Positions 1-10,024 are shown, counted from the first letter of the stretch. The stretch is 41,802 nt of DNA from Bacteroidetes bacterium GWA2_32_17 (GCA_001769035.1 MENF01000150.1:74848-116649); one strand, 5' to 3'. A program made the numbers and translations. The notes: generated from the letters alone by a model not told the origin.

Positions 1-129
1 GAATGGGATTCGCAACTTGGTAAAGAAAAAGAACCAGTAACTTATAATATTGTTGAATTAACTGCCGAAAAATTGGTTATTCAAAAAGAAGGCGACGCAT
101 CGCCAAACATTTATTTTCCTAAAAAATAA
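1..129 (+). CDS. C-terminal end of a hypothetical protein (partial)
   Basis: An open frame runs from the first base of the window to a TAA at 127-129 and gives 42 residues ending NIYFPKK. The gene starts outside the window. The stretch YNIVELTAEKLVIQKEGD looks like the last strands of a small beta-rich domain (lipocalin-like domains in Bacteroidota often end this way), but this is a weak resemblance and no function is assigned. A strong hairpin follows the stop, which supports this as a real gene end. Confidence 0.6.
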   Translation, partial: EWDSQLGKEKEPVTYNIVELTAEKLVIQKEGDASPNIYFPKK

Positions 130-143
130 AATATGTATTGAAG

Positions 144-185
144 ATAAAAAAAGGAAGATTGATGTTTTATTTTTCCTTTTTTTAT
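144..185 (+). terminator. Rho-independent terminator
   Basis: A perfect 13-bp stem (144-156 with 173-185) contains a GGAA/TTCC core flanked by A and T runs, with a 16-nt loop. It begins 14 nt after the stop of the partial upstream gene, and the T-run of the descending arm fits termination on the plus strand. The symmetric A/T runs could also stop minus-strand transcription, but no minus gene approaches from the right here. Confidence 0.65.
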
Positions 186-211
186 TTACATTTGATTTAA
201 AATTGTAAAAA

Positions 212-745
212 ATGAAATGGGTTAAAGTTTTTTCTATTCTCTTTCTTCTAATCTCAATAAACTCGTTTTCGCAATCAAAAGCCAAAATTGGAATGAACAT
301 GGAAGAAGTACGAGCACTTTACCCAAATACACAATCTTCTAATTACGAGAAAACTACAACACTTTCGTTTAATGATACTATTTATGGCTTACCAGGCGAA
401 TGGGGATACCGTTTTGAAAACGATATGCTTAACTGGATTCATTTTGATAAATATATTAATGAAATTAAGAAACCAAATTTTGATAAGTGTCTGAAGGTTA
501 CTAAAAAGTTAATTAATGACTACACCAAAACTTTTGGGAAGCCCGATACTACAATAATCGGCGATACAACTTTTATTGACCCTATTGTAAAACATCATTG
601 GGGTTATAATGTTATTGAAGCCCGCTGGAATAATTACAAAGGAATGAAAGTTAAAGTTGAATTTACATTTTTTGGTGGCAAAGGCGAATATCATTTTATT
701 GTAATAATAAATTATTTTGATAAAACTTACCCGTATTTCGATTAA
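212..745 (+). CDS. Hypothetical secreted protein
   Basis: This 177-residue protein is not recognised. Its N-terminus (MKWVKVFSILFLLISINSFSQ) is a clear signal peptide, with cleavage likely after SFSQ, so the product is exported to the periplasm or outer surface. No lipobox cysteine is present. The mature part begins KAKIGMNMEEVRALYPNTQ, a pattern seen in small Bacteroidota proteins where a 'G(M)xxxEV' turn precedes a short beta-rich domain, and it is rich in Trp, Tyr and Phe. The ATG at 212 follows an A-rich stretch without a Shine-Dalgarno sequence, as is normal here. The gene is convergent with rpoB and sits where rpoC would be expected. Confidence 0.7.
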   Translation: MKWVKVFSILFLLISINSFSQSKAKIGMNMEEVRALYPNTQSSNYEKTTTLSFNDTIYGLPGEWGYRFENDMLNWIHFDKYINEIKKPNFDKCLKVTKKLINDYTKTFGKPDTTIIGDTTFIDPIVKHHWGYNVIEARWNNYKGMKVKVEFTFFGGKGEYHFIVIINYFDKTYPYFD

Positions 746-768
746 AAAGAAAAGCTTTAATAAAAAAT

Positions 769-1003
769 TAGTGTTTGTCCATAAAGTCAAAGATTTTCAA
801 AAATGAAAGCCCAAAACCTCAAGACCCAAGTCTCAAATCCCAAGCCACAAACTTGGAATTTGGGATTTAGAATTTGGAGCTTTATACTATTATTACGATA
901 TTTTAAACAAGCACTATTTAGTGTTTGTCCATAATGTCCGACTTCTGCGTTATTTCCTAGTATGTTTCGCTACGGGGTAAACTCGTTTTTAAATTGTTTG
1001 GTT
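769..1003. repeat. Two MITE-like left-end copies in the rpoB-downstream gap
   Basis: Two copies of a terminal motif beginning tagtgtttgtccataa start at 769 and 919. The second continues into a longer conserved body with gtccgacttctgcgttat and cgctacggggtaaactcg, which matches the body of the repeat at 39636-39730 (same words, about three quarters identical by eye). No right-hand end of the form ggacaaacacta is visible before rpoB, so this looks like a truncated or degenerate copy. Between the two ends lies a region with inverted pieces (aaatcccaag and its near complement at about 834-880). The remaining gap to 1074 holds only a weak 7-bp hairpin (1044-1068) without a T-run. Confidence 0.6.
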
Positions 1004-1074
1004 TAACCACGAACCACAAAAAGATAGATATCACATACAGGTTCTATTAAATATTCAATTCTTAATAGTCAGTC

Positions 1075-4000
1075 TTACTCTAAATTAATACTTAAACCAA
1101 GTCCACGCAACTCATGGATAAGCACATTAAGCGATTCTGGAATTCCTGGTATAGGCATTGGTTCACCTTTAACAATTGCCTCGTAAGCTTTAGCACGTCC
1201 TACAACATCGTCGGATTTTATAGTTAATATTTCCTGTAAAATATTAGCAGCACCAAATGCTTCGAGTGCCCAAACTTCCATTTCGCCAAAACGCTGACCT
1301 CCAAATTGTGCCTTACCACCAAGAGGTTGCTGTGTAATAAGTGAATATGGTCCGATTGAACGAGCATGCATTTTGTCGTCAACCATGTGGCTTAATTTAA
1401 TCATATAAATAACGCCAACGGTAGCAGGTTGGTCGAATTTTTCGCCACTTCCCCCATCGTACAAATAAACTCTACCATATTTTGGTAAACCGGCTTTATC
1501 GGTATATTCATTAATTTGGTCGAGCGAGGCACCGTCAAAAATCGGAGTTGCAAATGTAACACCTAACTCTTTTCCTGCCCAACCGAGAACTGTTTCGTAA
1601 ATTTGTCCGAGGTTCATACGAGAAGGAACGCCAAGAGGATTTAAAACAATATCAACAGGGGTACCATCTTCGAGAAAAGGCATATCTTCCTGACGAACAA
1701 TTTTTGAAACAATACCTTTGTTGCCGTGTCGCCCTGCCATTTTATCGCCTACACGAACTGTTCTTTTTTGAGCAACATAAACTTTTGCAAGTTTTACAAT
1801 GCCTGCAGGCAACTCGTCGCCTATAGTAAGATTGAATTTTTTACGTTTTACATCAGCTTCAATTTCTTTGAATTTAATGGTGTAATTATTAAGTAATTCT
1901 CTTATTATTTCATTCTTTGCTTTATCTGTAGTCCATCTGTTTGGATTAACATTGATAAAATCAATTGTTTGAAGTAATTTTAAAGTAAATTTTTCGCCTT
2001 TGGCAATTAAACTGGCACTATAGTAATCTTTAACACCCTGCGATGTTTTACCATTTGTAATAGTAAATAATTTTTCGATTATATGTTGCTTTAATTCGAT
2101 ATTTTTTTTATTTGCTTCATCATCAATTTTATCGAGTAATGTTTTTTCAGTGATTTTAACTTTTCGTTCTTTAACCTGACGGGAAAAAAGTTTTTTATAA
2201 ACAATAACACCGTGCATTGAAGGTGGTACTTTTAATGATGCATCTTTTACATCTCCGGCTTTATCGCCAAAAATTGCACGTAAAAGTTTTTCTTCGGGCG
2301 ATGGGTCGGATTCACCTTTTGGAGTAATTTTTCCTATTAAAATATCGCCAGGTTGAACATAAGCCCCTACACGAATTAATCCGTTTTCATCAAGATTTTT
2401 TGTTGCCTCTTCGCTAACATTTGGAATATCAGAAGTTAATTCTTCTACTCCACGTTTTGTATCACGAACTTCTAAAACAAATTCATCAATATGAATTGAA
2501 GTAAAAGCATCTTCTCTAACAAGTTTTTCGTTAATTACAATGGCATCTTCAAAGTTATACCCTTTCCAAGGCATGAATGCGACTTTTAAATTTCGGCCAA
2601 GTGCAAGTTCACCACCTTTTGTTGCATATCCTTCGGTTAATACTTGTCCTTTAAAAACTTTTTGTCCTTTTTTAACAATAGGACGCAAAATTATTGTAGT
2701 ACTTTGATTTGTTTTTCTAAATTTTAAAATATTGTATTTTACAACATCATCGTTAAAGCTAACAAAACGTTCTTCGTCAGTTCTTTTGTACCTGACAATA
2801 ATTTCTCTGCCATCAATATATTCAACAACACCGTCAGCTATGGCTACTAACATTGCCCTTGAATCAATGGCTACTTTTTCTTCGAGACCTGTACCAACAA
2901 TTGGAGCTTCTGGTTGAAGTAATGGAACAGATTGACGCATCATGTTTGAGCCCATAAGTGCTCTGTTTGCATCGTCGTGTTCGAGGAAAGGAATTAAACT
3001 TGCTGCAATTGATGCAATTTGATTTGGAGCAACATCCATTAACTGAATCTTTTCGTTTTCTATTACCGGAAAATCTCCACGGAAACGTGCTTTAACTTTA
3101 GCGTTAATAAAGTTACCATTTTCATCTATTTTAGCATTTGCCTGAGCAATTATTTTTTCTTCTTCTTCTTCGGCGCTTAAGTAAATTGTATCATTATCGT
3201 TCATATCTACTTTGCCGCTTTCAACATTTCTATATGGAGTTTCGATAAAACCTAAATTATTGATTTTTGCATACACACAAAGAGAAGAAATAAGTCCGAT
3301 ATTAGGACCTTCAGGAGTTTCAATTGGGCAAAGCCGGCCGTAATGAGTATAGTGAACGTCACGAACTTCGAAACCTGCACGTTCACGTGTTAAACCACCT
3401 GGTCCTAAAGCCGATAAACGACGTTTGTGAGTCATTTCGGCTAATGGATTTGTTTGGTCCATAAATTGCGAAAGAGCATTTGTTCCAAAGAAAGTATTAA
3501 TTACCGAGGATAAACTTTTTGCATTTATCAAATCAATAGGAGTAAATACTTCATTATCGCGAACATTCATTTTTTCACGAATTGTACGAGCCATACGTGC
3601 TAATCCAACTCCAAATTGTGCCGAAAGCTGTTCGCCTACGGTTCGTACTCTACGGTTACTTAAATGGTCAATATCATCAACATCGGCTTTTGAATTAATT
3701 AACTCAATCAAATATTGAATAATTGAAATTATATCAGCTTTTGTAAGTATTTTAACATCAATTGGAACATTAAGTCCAAGTTTTTTGTTTATACGATAAC
3801 GTCCTACTTCACCCAAATCGTATCTTTTTACCGAAAAGAATAGCTTATTTATTACATCACGAGCGGTTTCTTCGTCGGGTGGTTCAGCGTTTCTTAACTG
3901 TCGGTAAATATACAATACTGCTTCCTTCTCAGAGTTACAAGGGTCTTTCTGTAGAGTGTTATAAATAATTGCAAAGTCAGCTAAATTTTGATCTTCTTTA

Positions 4001-4884
4001 TGCAACAGTATTGTTTTAGAACCGGAGTCAATAATTAAATCAATGTGGTCTTTTTCAATTATTGTTTCACGGTCAATAATAATTTCATTTCTTTCGATTG
4101 AAACAACTTCGCCGGTATCTTCATCAACAAAATCTTCGACCCAAGTTTTTAATACACGGGCGGCTAATTTTCGGCCAATTAGTTTTTTTAAAGCAAGTTT
4201 TGAAACTTTAACTTCTTCTGCTAAATTAAAAATCTCTAAAATATCTTTATCACTTTCGTATCCAATTGCACGCAATAAAGTTGTAACAGGCAATTTTTTC
4301 TTTCTGTCAATATATGCGTACATAACATTATTAATATCGGTAGCAAATTCAATCCATGAACCTCTAAAAGGAATAATTCTGGCAGAATATAATTTTGTTC
4401 CGTTTGTATGAACGCTTTGTCCGAAGAAAACTCCGGGCGACCTATGCAATTGAGATACAATGACGCGTTCTGCACCATTAATAATAAATGTGCCTCTTGG
4501 CGTCATATAAGGTACAGTACCCAAATACACATCCTGAATAACGGTATCAAAATCCTCGTGGTCGGGGTCGGTACAGTACAATTTTAACTTAGCTTTAAGT
4601 GCTACGCTATATGATAATCCTCTTTCGATACATTCATCTAAAGAATATCTTGGTGGGTCAACAAAATAATCAATAAATTCGAGAACAAAATTGTTTCGTG
4701 TATCTGAAATTGGAAAATTATCCTGGAAAACTTTATGTAAGCCTTCCATTTTTCTTTTTTCTGGTGTGGAATTTAACTGAAAAAATTCCTCAAACGACTT
4801 TACCTGAATTTCAAGAAAATCAGGATATTCAAACTGATTTTTTGTTGAAGTAAAGTTAATTCTATTGTTATTTTTAACAGACAT
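1075..4884 (-). CDS. rpoB: DNA-directed RNA polymerase subunit beta
   Basis: The 1269-residue product is the beta subunit of RNA polymerase, at the usual Bacteroidota length. The rifampicin-pocket segment reads [27 protein letters not shown], with the Asp, His and Ser positions that change in resistant mutants all wild type, so a rifampicin-sensitive enzyme is predicted. The switch/fork segment [16 protein letters not shown], the [18 protein letters not shown] active-centre motif and the C-terminal [25 protein letters not shown] clamp contact are intact. It is preceded by rplL (159-nt gap containing gtttcaggtttcggg-type repeats). Downstream, rpoC is absent, which is very unusual. The start has no Shine-Dalgarno sequence. 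Confidence 0.98.
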   Translation of the reverse strand: MSVKNNNRINFTSTKNQFEYPDFLEIQVKSFEEFFQLNSTPEKRKMEGLHKVFQDNFPISDTRNNFVLEFIDYFVDPPRYSLDECIERGLSYSVALKAKLKLYCTDPDHEDFDTVIQDVYLGTVPYMTPRGTFIINGAERVIVSQLHRSPGVFFGQSVHTNGTKLYSARIIPFRGSWIEFATDINNVMYAYIDRKKKLPVTTLLRAIGYESDKDILEIFNLAEEVKVSKLALKKLIGRKLAARVLKTWVEDFVDEDTGEVVSIERNEIIIDRETIIEKDHIDLIIDSGSKTILLHKEDQNLADFAIIYNTLQKDPCNSEKEAVLYIYRQLRNAEPPDEETARDVINKLFFSVKRYDLGEVGRYRINKKLGLNVPIDVKILTKADIISIIQYLIELINSKADVDDIDHLSNRRVRTVGEQLSAQFGVGLARMARTIREKMNVRDNEVFTPIDLINAKSLSSVINTFFGTNALSQFMDQTNPLAEMTHKRRLSALGPGGLTRERAGFEVRDVHYTHYGRLCPIETPEGPNIGLISSLCVYAKINNLGFIETPYRNVESGKVDMNDNDTIYLSAEEEEEKIIAQANAKIDENGNFINAKVKARFRGDFPVIENEKIQLMDVAPNQIASIAASLIPFLEHDDANRALMGSNMMRQSVPLLQPEAPIVGTGLEEKVAIDSRAMLVAIADGVVEYIDGREIIVRYKRTDEERFVSFNDDVVKYNILKFRKTNQSTTIILRPIVKKGQKVFKGQVLTEGYATKGGELALGRNLKVAFMPWKGYNFEDAIVINEKLVREDAFTSIHIDEFVLEVRDTKRGVEELTSDIPNVSEEATKNLDENGLIRVGAYVQPGDILIGKITPKGESDPSPEEKLLRAIFGDKAGDVKDASLKVPPSMHGVIVYKKLFSRQVKERKVKITEKTLLDKIDDEANKKNIELKQHIIEKLFTITNGKTSQGVKDYYSASLIAKGEKFTLKLLQTIDFINVNPNRWTTDKAKNEIIRELLNNYTIKFKEIEADVKRKKFNLTIGDELPAGIVKLAKVYVAQKRTVRVGDKMAGRHGNKGIVSKIVRQEDMPFLEDGTPVDIVLNPLGVPSRMNLGQIYETVLGWAGKELGVTFATPIFDGASLDQINEYTDKAGLPKYGRVYLYDGGSGEKFDQPATVGVIYMIKLSHMVDDKMHARSIGPYSLITQQPLGGKAQFGGQRFGEMEVWALEAFGAANILQEILTIKSDDVVGRAKAYEAIVKGEPMPIPGIPESLNVLIHELRGLGLSINLE

Positions 4885-5043
4885 TTAAAACTAAATTAAT
4901 TGAAATTCAATAATAATAATGACAAAAAGGCTTAAAACTTTAATAAGGTTTCAGGTTTCGGGTTTCAGGTTCTTCAAACCATAAACTAAAAACCTTAAAC
5001 CTCTTAATGCTTCAAACCTGTAAATTTTGATTGAACTTCGTTT

Positions 5044-5415
5044 TTATTTAAGTTCAACTTCTGCGCCGGCTTCTGTTAATTGAGCTTTTAATGTTTCGGC
5101 TTCTTCTTTAGATAAGCCTTCTTTTATTGCTTTTGGTGCAGCATCAACTAAATCTTTTGCTTCTTTAAGCCCAAGACCTGTTAAATCTTTTACCAATTTT
5201 ACTATTTGTAATTTAGCACCTCCAGGTGATTTTAAAATTACATCAAAAGTGTTTTTTTCAACTGGAGCACTTTCGGCACTTGGTGCTGCTGTTACAGCAA
5301 CAGCTGCTGCTGCTGGTTCGATACCATATTCGTCTTTTAAAATTTGTGCCAATTCGTTAACTTCCTTAACTGTAAGGTTTACTAACTTTTCTGCGAAAAC
5401 TTTTAATTCTGCCAT
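5044..5415 (-). CDS. rplL: 50S ribosomal protein L7/L12 (bL12)
   Basis: The 123-residue stalk protein recruits translational GTPases to the ribosome. It has the N-terminal dimerisation helix ([24 protein letters not shown]), an Ala-rich hinge ([17 protein letters not shown]), and the C-terminal factor-binding domain ([71 protein letters not shown] is the full conserved fold, split here by its KxxVIKxVK-like helix). It lies 88 nt after rplJ, the standard partner that anchors L12 dimers to the ribosome, and before rpoB. Confidence 0.98.
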   Translation of the reverse strand: MAELKVFAEKLVNLTVKEVNELAQILKDEYGIEPAAAAVAVTAAPSAESAPVEKNTFDVILKSPGGAKLQIVKLVKDLTGLGLKEAKDLVDAAPKAIKEGLSKEEAETLKAQLTEAGAEVELK

Positions 5416-5503
5416 TTTATTGTTATTAGAGATTAAAAACTAAATTAAATTATTTATTGATTATTTATTGTTTAAAAAAGTTCTATGTTCATTGTTTTAC
5501 TTT

Positions 5504-6031
5504 TTACTGATTACTATTTTTTTCCTGAATTGTTTTTACGACACCAGACAATATACGCTTGCCCGATTCGAGCGAAGAAATAACATTTTTAATTGGCGAC
5601 TGTAATAAAGCAATAATGTCTCCAATAAGTTCTTCTTTACTCTTAATTACAACAAGTGTATCAACCTGATTATCGCCAATATAAACTGATTCTTCAACAT
5701 AAGCACCTTTTAACAAAGGTTTTTTATTTTTTTTACGAAATTCTTTAATCAGTTTTGCGGGTTCATTTGCCGAGTTCGCAAACATAATGGAGGTTCCACC
5801 TTCTAATACATTATACAACTCGTTATATTTCCCTTCAAATTTCTCCATTGCTTTACGAAGTAAAGTGTTTTTAACAACAACTAATTCGATATTTTTGTCA
5901 AAACATTTTCTTCGTAAATTACTTGTATCTGAAGCATTTAAATCGGAAATATCTGTAAGATAGAAATGACTGAAATTTTGTAAATGTATAGTCAATTCAT
6001 CTATTATTTTAATTTTATCTTCTTTTAACAT
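5504..6031 (-). CDS. rplJ: 50S ribosomal protein L10 (uL10)
   Basis: The 175-residue protein forms the base of the ribosomal stalk, binding 23S rRNA through its N-terminal domain and L12 dimers through the C-terminal helix. Visible hallmarks are the early LRRKCFDKNIELVVVKNTLLRKAMEKF segment (the family's RxxLR...VVKNTL motif) and the later LLKGAYVEESVYIG. L10 normally represses its own operon by binding a leader in front of rplJ. Here that position is filled by a long repeat-rich spacer (6032-6292), so a normal L10 leader could not be recognised. Confidence 0.97.
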   Translation of the reverse strand: MLKEDKIKIIDELTIHLQNFSHFYLTDISDLNASDTSNLRRKCFDKNIELVVVKNTLLRKAMEKFEGKYNELYNVLEGGTSIMFANSANEPAKLIKEFRKKNKKPLLKGAYVEESVYIGDNQVDTLVVIKSKEELIGDIIALLQSPIKNVISSLESGKRILSGVVKTIQEKNSNQ

Positions 6032-6069
6032 ATTAATTTCGAAATTTATTGTTTATCGTTTTATATACA

Positions 6070-6276
6070 TTGTTCACTGTTCAAAAAAGTTCATTGTTTC
6101 ATTGCTTCATTGTTTCATTGTTATGCAATAGCAACAATAGAACAATTTAACAATCTTTTAAATCTTTCTTCTCAATCTTACTCAATCTTGCTTCCTCAAC
6201 CTTAACCTCAAATATAATCAATCCTATCAATCTTGTTTTCCCAATCTTGTCCTATCAATCTATTACTTATTTCTAT
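6070..6276. repeat. Repeat-rich spacer before rplJ (copy 1 of a duplicated spacer)
   Basis: This spacer between rplA and rplJ is a near copy of the one at 7472-7740. Shared words in the same order include tcattgtttcattgcttc, atgcaatagcaacaatag, caatcttttaaatctt, caatcttgcttcctcaacc, aaatataatcaatcctatca and ctattacttatttct. This copy has fewer internal units: one rather than several cctcaac steps, and fewer caatctt steps. In transcript sense it is purine-rich, with repeated aagattg words. It lies directly in front of rplJ, where an L10 leader would be expected. Confidence 0.85.
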
Positions 6277-6292
6277 TTATTTCACTTTTAGA

Positions 6293-6985
6293 TTAATCAA
6301 CTGATTTTGAATCAATTTGAATACCAGGGCTCATGGTACTCGAAAGATAAATACTTCTCATATAAGTACCTTTAGCCGAAGACGGTTTTAATTTAACAAT
6401 TGCATGAATAAATTCTTTAGCATTGTCAATTATTTGTTCTTCGTTAAACGATACTTTACCAATAGTAGAGTGAATAATGCCATATTTATCAACTTTAAAG
6501 TCGATTTTACCCATTTTAACTTCCTTAACTGCTTTACCAATTTCCATTGTAACAGTACCACTTTTGGGGTTTGGCATTAATCCGCGTGGACCAAGGATTT
6601 TACCAAGAGCACCTATTTTAGCCATTACCGAAGGCATTGTAATAATGACATCAATATCTGTCCAACCACCCTTAATCTTTTCGATATATTCTTCAAGACC
6701 AGCATAATCAGCACCAGCTTCGGTAGCTTCGCTCACTTTATCCGGAGAACAAAGAGCTAATACTCTTGTTTTTTTACCAGTTCCATGAGGCAGTGTAACA
6801 ATACCACGAACCATTTGATTTGCTTTTCGTGGGTCAACACCAAGTCTGATATCTAAATCAATTGAAGCATCGAATTTGGTAAAAGTCATTGTTTTTACAA
6901 GCTTGGCAGCATCATCAATAGAATATGCAGCATTTGAATCAAACTTTGAAAGGGCAACTTTACGATTTTTTGAAATTTTTTCCAT
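6293..6985 (-). CDS. rplA: 50S ribosomal protein L1 (uL1)
   Basis: The 230-residue L1 forms the mobile stalk by the ribosomal E site and in many bacteria represses the L11-L1 operon. The signature [22 protein letters not shown] is seen as [20 protein letters not shown], together with the N-terminal [13 protein letters not shown] and [15 protein letters not shown]. The frame stays open for 34 codons upstream, inside rplK, but the family N-terminus is [13 protein letters not shown], so the ATG at 6985 is chosen. It starts 8 nt after the rplK stop, so the two are surely co-translated. Confidence 0.97.
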   Translation of the reverse strand: MEKISKNRKVALSKFDSNAAYSIDDAAKLVKTMTFTKFDASIDLDIRLGVDPRKANQMVRGIVTLPHGTGKKTRVLALCSPDKVSEATEAGADYAGLEEYIEKIKGGWTDIDVIITMPSVMAKIGALGKILGPRGLMPNPKSGTVTMEIGKAVKEVKMGKIDFKVDKYGIIHSTIGKVSFNEEQIIDNAKEFIHAIVKLKPSSAKGTYMRSIYLSSTMSPGIQIDSKSVD

Positions 6986-6993
6986 TGCTTTTT

Positions 6994-7437
6994 TTATTTT
7001 TGTAAAGGTGATTTGCCTTGGATAGTAACACCTAAACTTCTTGCTGTACCAGCTACCATAGACAAGGCAGAATCTAAAGTAAAGCAATTTAAATCTGGCA
7101 TTTTATCCTGAGCAATAGTTTTAACCTGCTCCCAGGTAATTGAACCAACTTTATTTCTGTTAGATTCTGCAGAACCCGACTGAAGTTTAGCTGCTTCAAG
7201 AATTTGAACAGATGCAGGAGGAGTTTTAACTATAAAGTCGAATGATTTATCAACATATACAGTGATTAGCACTGGTAATACTTTACCAGCTCTGTCTTTA
7301 GTTTTGGCATTAAATTGCTTGCAAAACTCCATAATATTTACTCCCTTTGAACCTAATGCTGGTCCAACAGGAGGAGATGGATTTGCAGCACCACCTTTAA
7401 TTTGCAACTTAATATAAGTTTCTACTTGTTTTGCCAT
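6994..7437 (-). CDS. rplK: 50S ribosomal protein L11 (uL11)
   Basis: The 147-residue L11 binds the GTPase-associated centre of 23S rRNA and is needed for Rel-type stringent signalling. The N-terminal proline-rich [27 protein letters not shown] segment (thiostrepton and factor site) and C-terminal [20 protein letters not shown] plus [13 protein letters not shown]-binding region are complete. It forms a pair with rplA and is separated from nusG by a 372-nt spacer that holds the second copy of the duplicated repeat. Confidence 0.98.
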   Translation of the reverse strand: MAKQVETYIKLQIKGGAANPSPPVGPALGSKGVNIMEFCKQFNAKTKDRAGKVLPVLITVYVDKSFDFIVKTPPASVQILEAAKLQSGSAESNRNKVGSITWEQVKTIAQDKMPDLNCFTLDSALSMVAGTARSLGVTIQGKSPLQK

Positions 7438-7471
7438 ATTTTATTTATTATTTATCGTTCAAAAATGTTCA

Positions 7472-7740
7472 CTGTTCATTGTTCAAAAAAGTTCATTGTT
7501 TCATTGCTTCATTGTTATGCAATAGCAACAATAGAACAATTTAGCAATTTAACAATCTTTTAAATCTTCTTCTCAATCTTTTAAATCTTGTTTTATCAAT
7601 CTTACTCAATCTTGCTTCCTCAACCTCAACTTCAACCTCAACCTCAACCTCAAATATAATCAATCCTATCAATCTTGTCTTCCCAATCTATTCAATCTTG
7701 TTTTCCCAATCTTGTCCTCTCAATCTATTACTTATTTCTG
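7472..7740. repeat. Repeat-rich spacer before rplK (copy 2 of a duplicated spacer)
   Basis: This is the longer partner of the spacer at 6070-6276. It has the same order of words, with extra cctcaac steps (four in succession around 7620-7650) and extra caatctt steps. The rest of the nusG-rplK gap (7741-7805) holds actgccgactacc/tactgcttactg-type words that recur at 23240-23290, 26000 and 27780. I see no gene, clear hairpin terminator or promoter in the gap, so nusG, rplK and rplA may still share a transcript. Confidence 0.85.
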
Positions 7741-7809
7741 TTTTTATTGTTCTATGTTCATTGTTCACTGCCGACTACCTACTACCCACTGCTTACTGCT
7801 TACTGTTTT

Positions 7810-8355
7810 TTACTCTTTTTCAACTTGCATAAAACTTAGTTCAAGTGGGGTTTTTCTTCCGAAAATTTTAACCATTACTTTAAGTTTCTTTTTTTCTTCG
7901 TTAACTTCTTCAATAATTCCAGTAAATCCATTAAAAGGTCCGTCAATTACTTTAACGGCTTCTGTAACTAAAAAAGGGCTGTTAATTTCCTCATCGCTTT
8001 CAGCTAATTCATCAACTTTACCAAGTATCCTATTAACCTCTGATAATTTTAAAGGGATAGGATTACCTTCTTTAGTTCTAAGAAATCCTAACACACCTGT
8101 AACATTTTTTATTCTAATTGCGATTTCTTCTGTTAATGAAGCTTCAATTAAAATATATCCTGGGAAAAAACTACGTTCTTTACTAATTTTTTTTCCATTT
8201 CTTATTTGGTAAACTTTTTCGGTTGGCACAAGAATTTGGGAAACAAATTCCTGAAAATTAAGGCGGTTTACTTCAGCTTCAATGTATTCCTTAATTTTCT
8301 TTTCTTTGCCGCTAATAGCTTTAACTACGTACCAATGTCTCTCAATTTCTGCCAT
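7810..8355 (-). CDS. nusG: Transcription termination/antitermination factor NusG
   Basis: The 181-residue protein binds the RNA polymerase clamp and links it to Rho or the leading ribosome. The NGN domain starts with RHWYVVKAISGKEKKIKEYIE and contains KKISKERSFFPGYILIEA (the family's PGYxxV motif) and the VTGVLGFLRTKEG strand. The C-terminal KOW domain is VKVIDGPFNGFTGIIEEVNEEKKKLKVMVKIFGRKTPLEL. It follows secE by 24 nt, the near-universal secE-nusG pairing. Confidence 0.98.
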   Translation of the reverse strand: MAEIERHWYVVKAISGKEKKIKEYIEAEVNRLNFQEFVSQILVPTEKVYQIRNGKKISKERSFFPGYILIEASLTEEIAIRIKNVTGVLGFLRTKEGNPIPLKLSEVNRILGKVDELAESDEEINSPFLVTEAVKVIDGPFNGFTGIIEEVNEEKKKLKVMVKIFGRKTPLELSFMQVEKE

Positions 8356-8379
8356 GCTTTTCTCTATAACTTAATATTA

Positions 8380-8571
8380 TTAGAACATACTATAAATTAA
8401 CTTCATTATGTTACTGAAACCGAAGTCCATTAATGAAACGATGAGTGCTATAATAAAGGAAGCAATCATTACAACTATTGCACTTGATTGAAGGTCTTTC
8501 CAGGTAGGCCATGTAACCTTTTGGGTAAGCTCCAAATAAGTATCTTGCAAATATAACTTTATTTTATTCAT
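8380..8571 (-). CDS. secE: Preprotein translocase subunit SecE
   Basis: The 63-residue single-span protein clamps SecY in the membrane. It has the amphipathic lead YLQDTYLELTQKVTWPTWKDLQSSAIVV (family motif KVTWPT) and one membrane helix, VVMIASFIIALIVSLMDFGF. The open frame extends 21 codons upstream into the tRNA-Trp gene, but the family begins MNKIKLYLQDTY, so the ATG at 8571 is chosen. It lies 13 nt after the tRNA-Trp gene in transcription order. Confidence 0.96.
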   Translation of the reverse strand: MNKIKLYLQDTYLELTQKVTWPTWKDLQSSAIVVMIASFIIALIVSLMDFGFSNIMKLIYSMF

Positions 8572-8584
8572 TTTAATACAATTG

Positions 8585-8657
8585 CACGGGTGGAGAGACT
8601 CGAACTCCCAGCCTATAGTTTTGGAGACTACCACTCTACCAATTGAGCTACACCCGT
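8585..8657 (-). tRNA. tRNA-Trp (CCA)
   Basis: This is a 73-nt cloverleaf. The acceptor stem is ACGGGTG/CACCCGT with discriminator G. The anticodon stem GTAGT/ACTAT encloses the loop CTCCAAA, giving anticodon CCA. The T arm is GGGAG-TTCGAGT-CTCTC. The 3' CCA is not encoded. It lies between tuf and secE, a position common in Bacteroidota and many other bacteria. Confidence 0.97.
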
Positions 8658-8699
8658 GTTTTGGGTTTCAGGTTTGAACCTCAAACCTCAAACCAAATA

Positions 8700-9887
8700 T
8701 TATTCAACAATATCAATTACCTGACCAGCGCCTACTGTTCTACCACCTTCACGGATAGCAAAACGCAAACCTTTATTAATTGCAACTGGATAAATTAAAT
8801 CAACTTGAATGGTGATGTTATCACCAGGCATAATCATCTCAACACCTTCTGGAAGAATAACTTCACCTGTTATATCCATAGTACGGATATAAAATTGTGG
8901 GCGATAATGATTATGGAATGGGGTATGACGACCACCTTCTTCTTTTTTAAGAATATAAACTTCTGCTTTAAATTTAGTATGAGGAGTAATAGAACCTGGT
9001 TTAGATATAACCATTCCTCTTTTTATTTCGTTTTTATCAACTCCGCGTAATAATAGACCAACATTATCACCAGATTCACCTCTATCAAGAATTTTGCGGA
9101 ACATTTCAACACCGGTAACTACAGTTTTTCTTTTCTCTAATGTAATTCCAACTATTTCCATTTCGTCGCCGGTATTAACAACGCCAGTTTCTACTCTACC
9201 AGTTGCAACTGTACCACGACCAGTAATTGAGAATACATCTTCAACAGGTAGTAAGAATGGTTTTTCGTTTTCACGTGGAGGAATTGGGATATAAGCGTCA
9301 ACTGCATCCATTAACTCCATTATTTTACCAACCCATTTTGGATCACCATTTAAGCCTCCAAGTGCAGAGCCACGAATAACAGGACATTTATCGCCATCAT
9401 ATTTATAAAAATTCAATAATTCGCGTACTTCCATTTCAACAAGGTCAAGCATTTCTTCATCTTCAACCAAATCAACTTTACTAATAAAAACTAATATTTT
9501 GGGAACATTAACCTGACGAGCTAAAAGCACGTGTTCTCTTGTTTGTGGCATAGGACCATCGGTAGCAGCAACTACTAATATTGCACCATCCATTTGGGCT
9601 GCACCTGTAACCATATTTTTAATATAGTCGGCATGTCCAGGACAATCAATATGTGCATAATGACGCGTAGCGGTTTGATACTCGATATGGGCGGTATTAA
9701 TTGTTATACCTCTTGCTTTTTCTTCGGGAGCATTATCAATTGATTCGAATGAACGAAACTCAGAAAGTCCTTTTTCGTGAAGAACTTTTGTAATTGCAGC
9801 AGTTAATGTAGTTTTTCCATGATCGATATGACCAATTGTACCAACATTAACGTGGGCTTTACTTCTATCAAATTTTTCTTTTGCCAT
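8700..9887 (-). CDS. tuf: Elongation factor Tu
   Basis: The 395-residue GTPase delivers aminoacyl-tRNA to the ribosome. Motifs: G1 GHIDHGKTT (residues 19-27), G2 RGITINTAH (59-67), G3 DCPGH (81-85), and G5 near [10 protein letters not shown]. The G4 motif, almost always NKxD, reads SKVD at residues 136-139; the codons att-agt-aaa-gtt-gat are unambiguous. Domains 2 and 3 ([27 protein letters not shown]... and ...[16 protein letters not shown]) are complete. It is transcribed with the four upstream tRNAs and the tRNA-Trp/secE/nusG block downstream, as in the E. coli tufB operon. Confidence 0.98.
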   Translation of the reverse strand: MAKEKFDRSKAHVNVGTIGHIDHGKTTLTAAITKVLHEKGLSEFRSFESIDNAPEEKARGITINTAHIEYQTATRHYAHIDCPGHADYIKNMVTGAAQMDGAILVVAATDGPMPQTREHVLLARQVNVPKILVFISKVDLVEDEEMLDLVEMEVRELLNFYKYDGDKCPVIRGSALGGLNGDPKWVGKIMELMDAVDAYIPIPPRENEKPFLLPVEDVFSITGRGTVATGRVETGVVNTGDEMEIVGITLEKRKTVVTGVEMFRKILDRGESGDNVGLLLRGVDKNEIKRGMVISKPGSITPHTKFKAEVYILKKEEGGRHTPFHNHYRPQFYIRTMDITGEVILPEGVEMIMPGDNITIQVDLIYPVAINKGLRFAIREGGRTVGAGQVIDIVE

Positions 9888-9945
9888 AAATTGAAATTTT
9901 TGTTGAATATACTATTTTTAATTAAACGATTTTTAAACTATATAG

Positions 9946-10017
<72 letters not shown>

Positions 10018-10024
10018 AAACCAG

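Noticed and set aside
1044-1068. Terminator of rpoB
   Set aside because: Only a 7-bp A/T-rich stem without a T-run, too weak to call.
7438-7809. CRISPR array in the repeat-rich spacers
   Set aside because: Word lengths are short and irregular, there are no unique spacers of constant size, and no cas genes are present.
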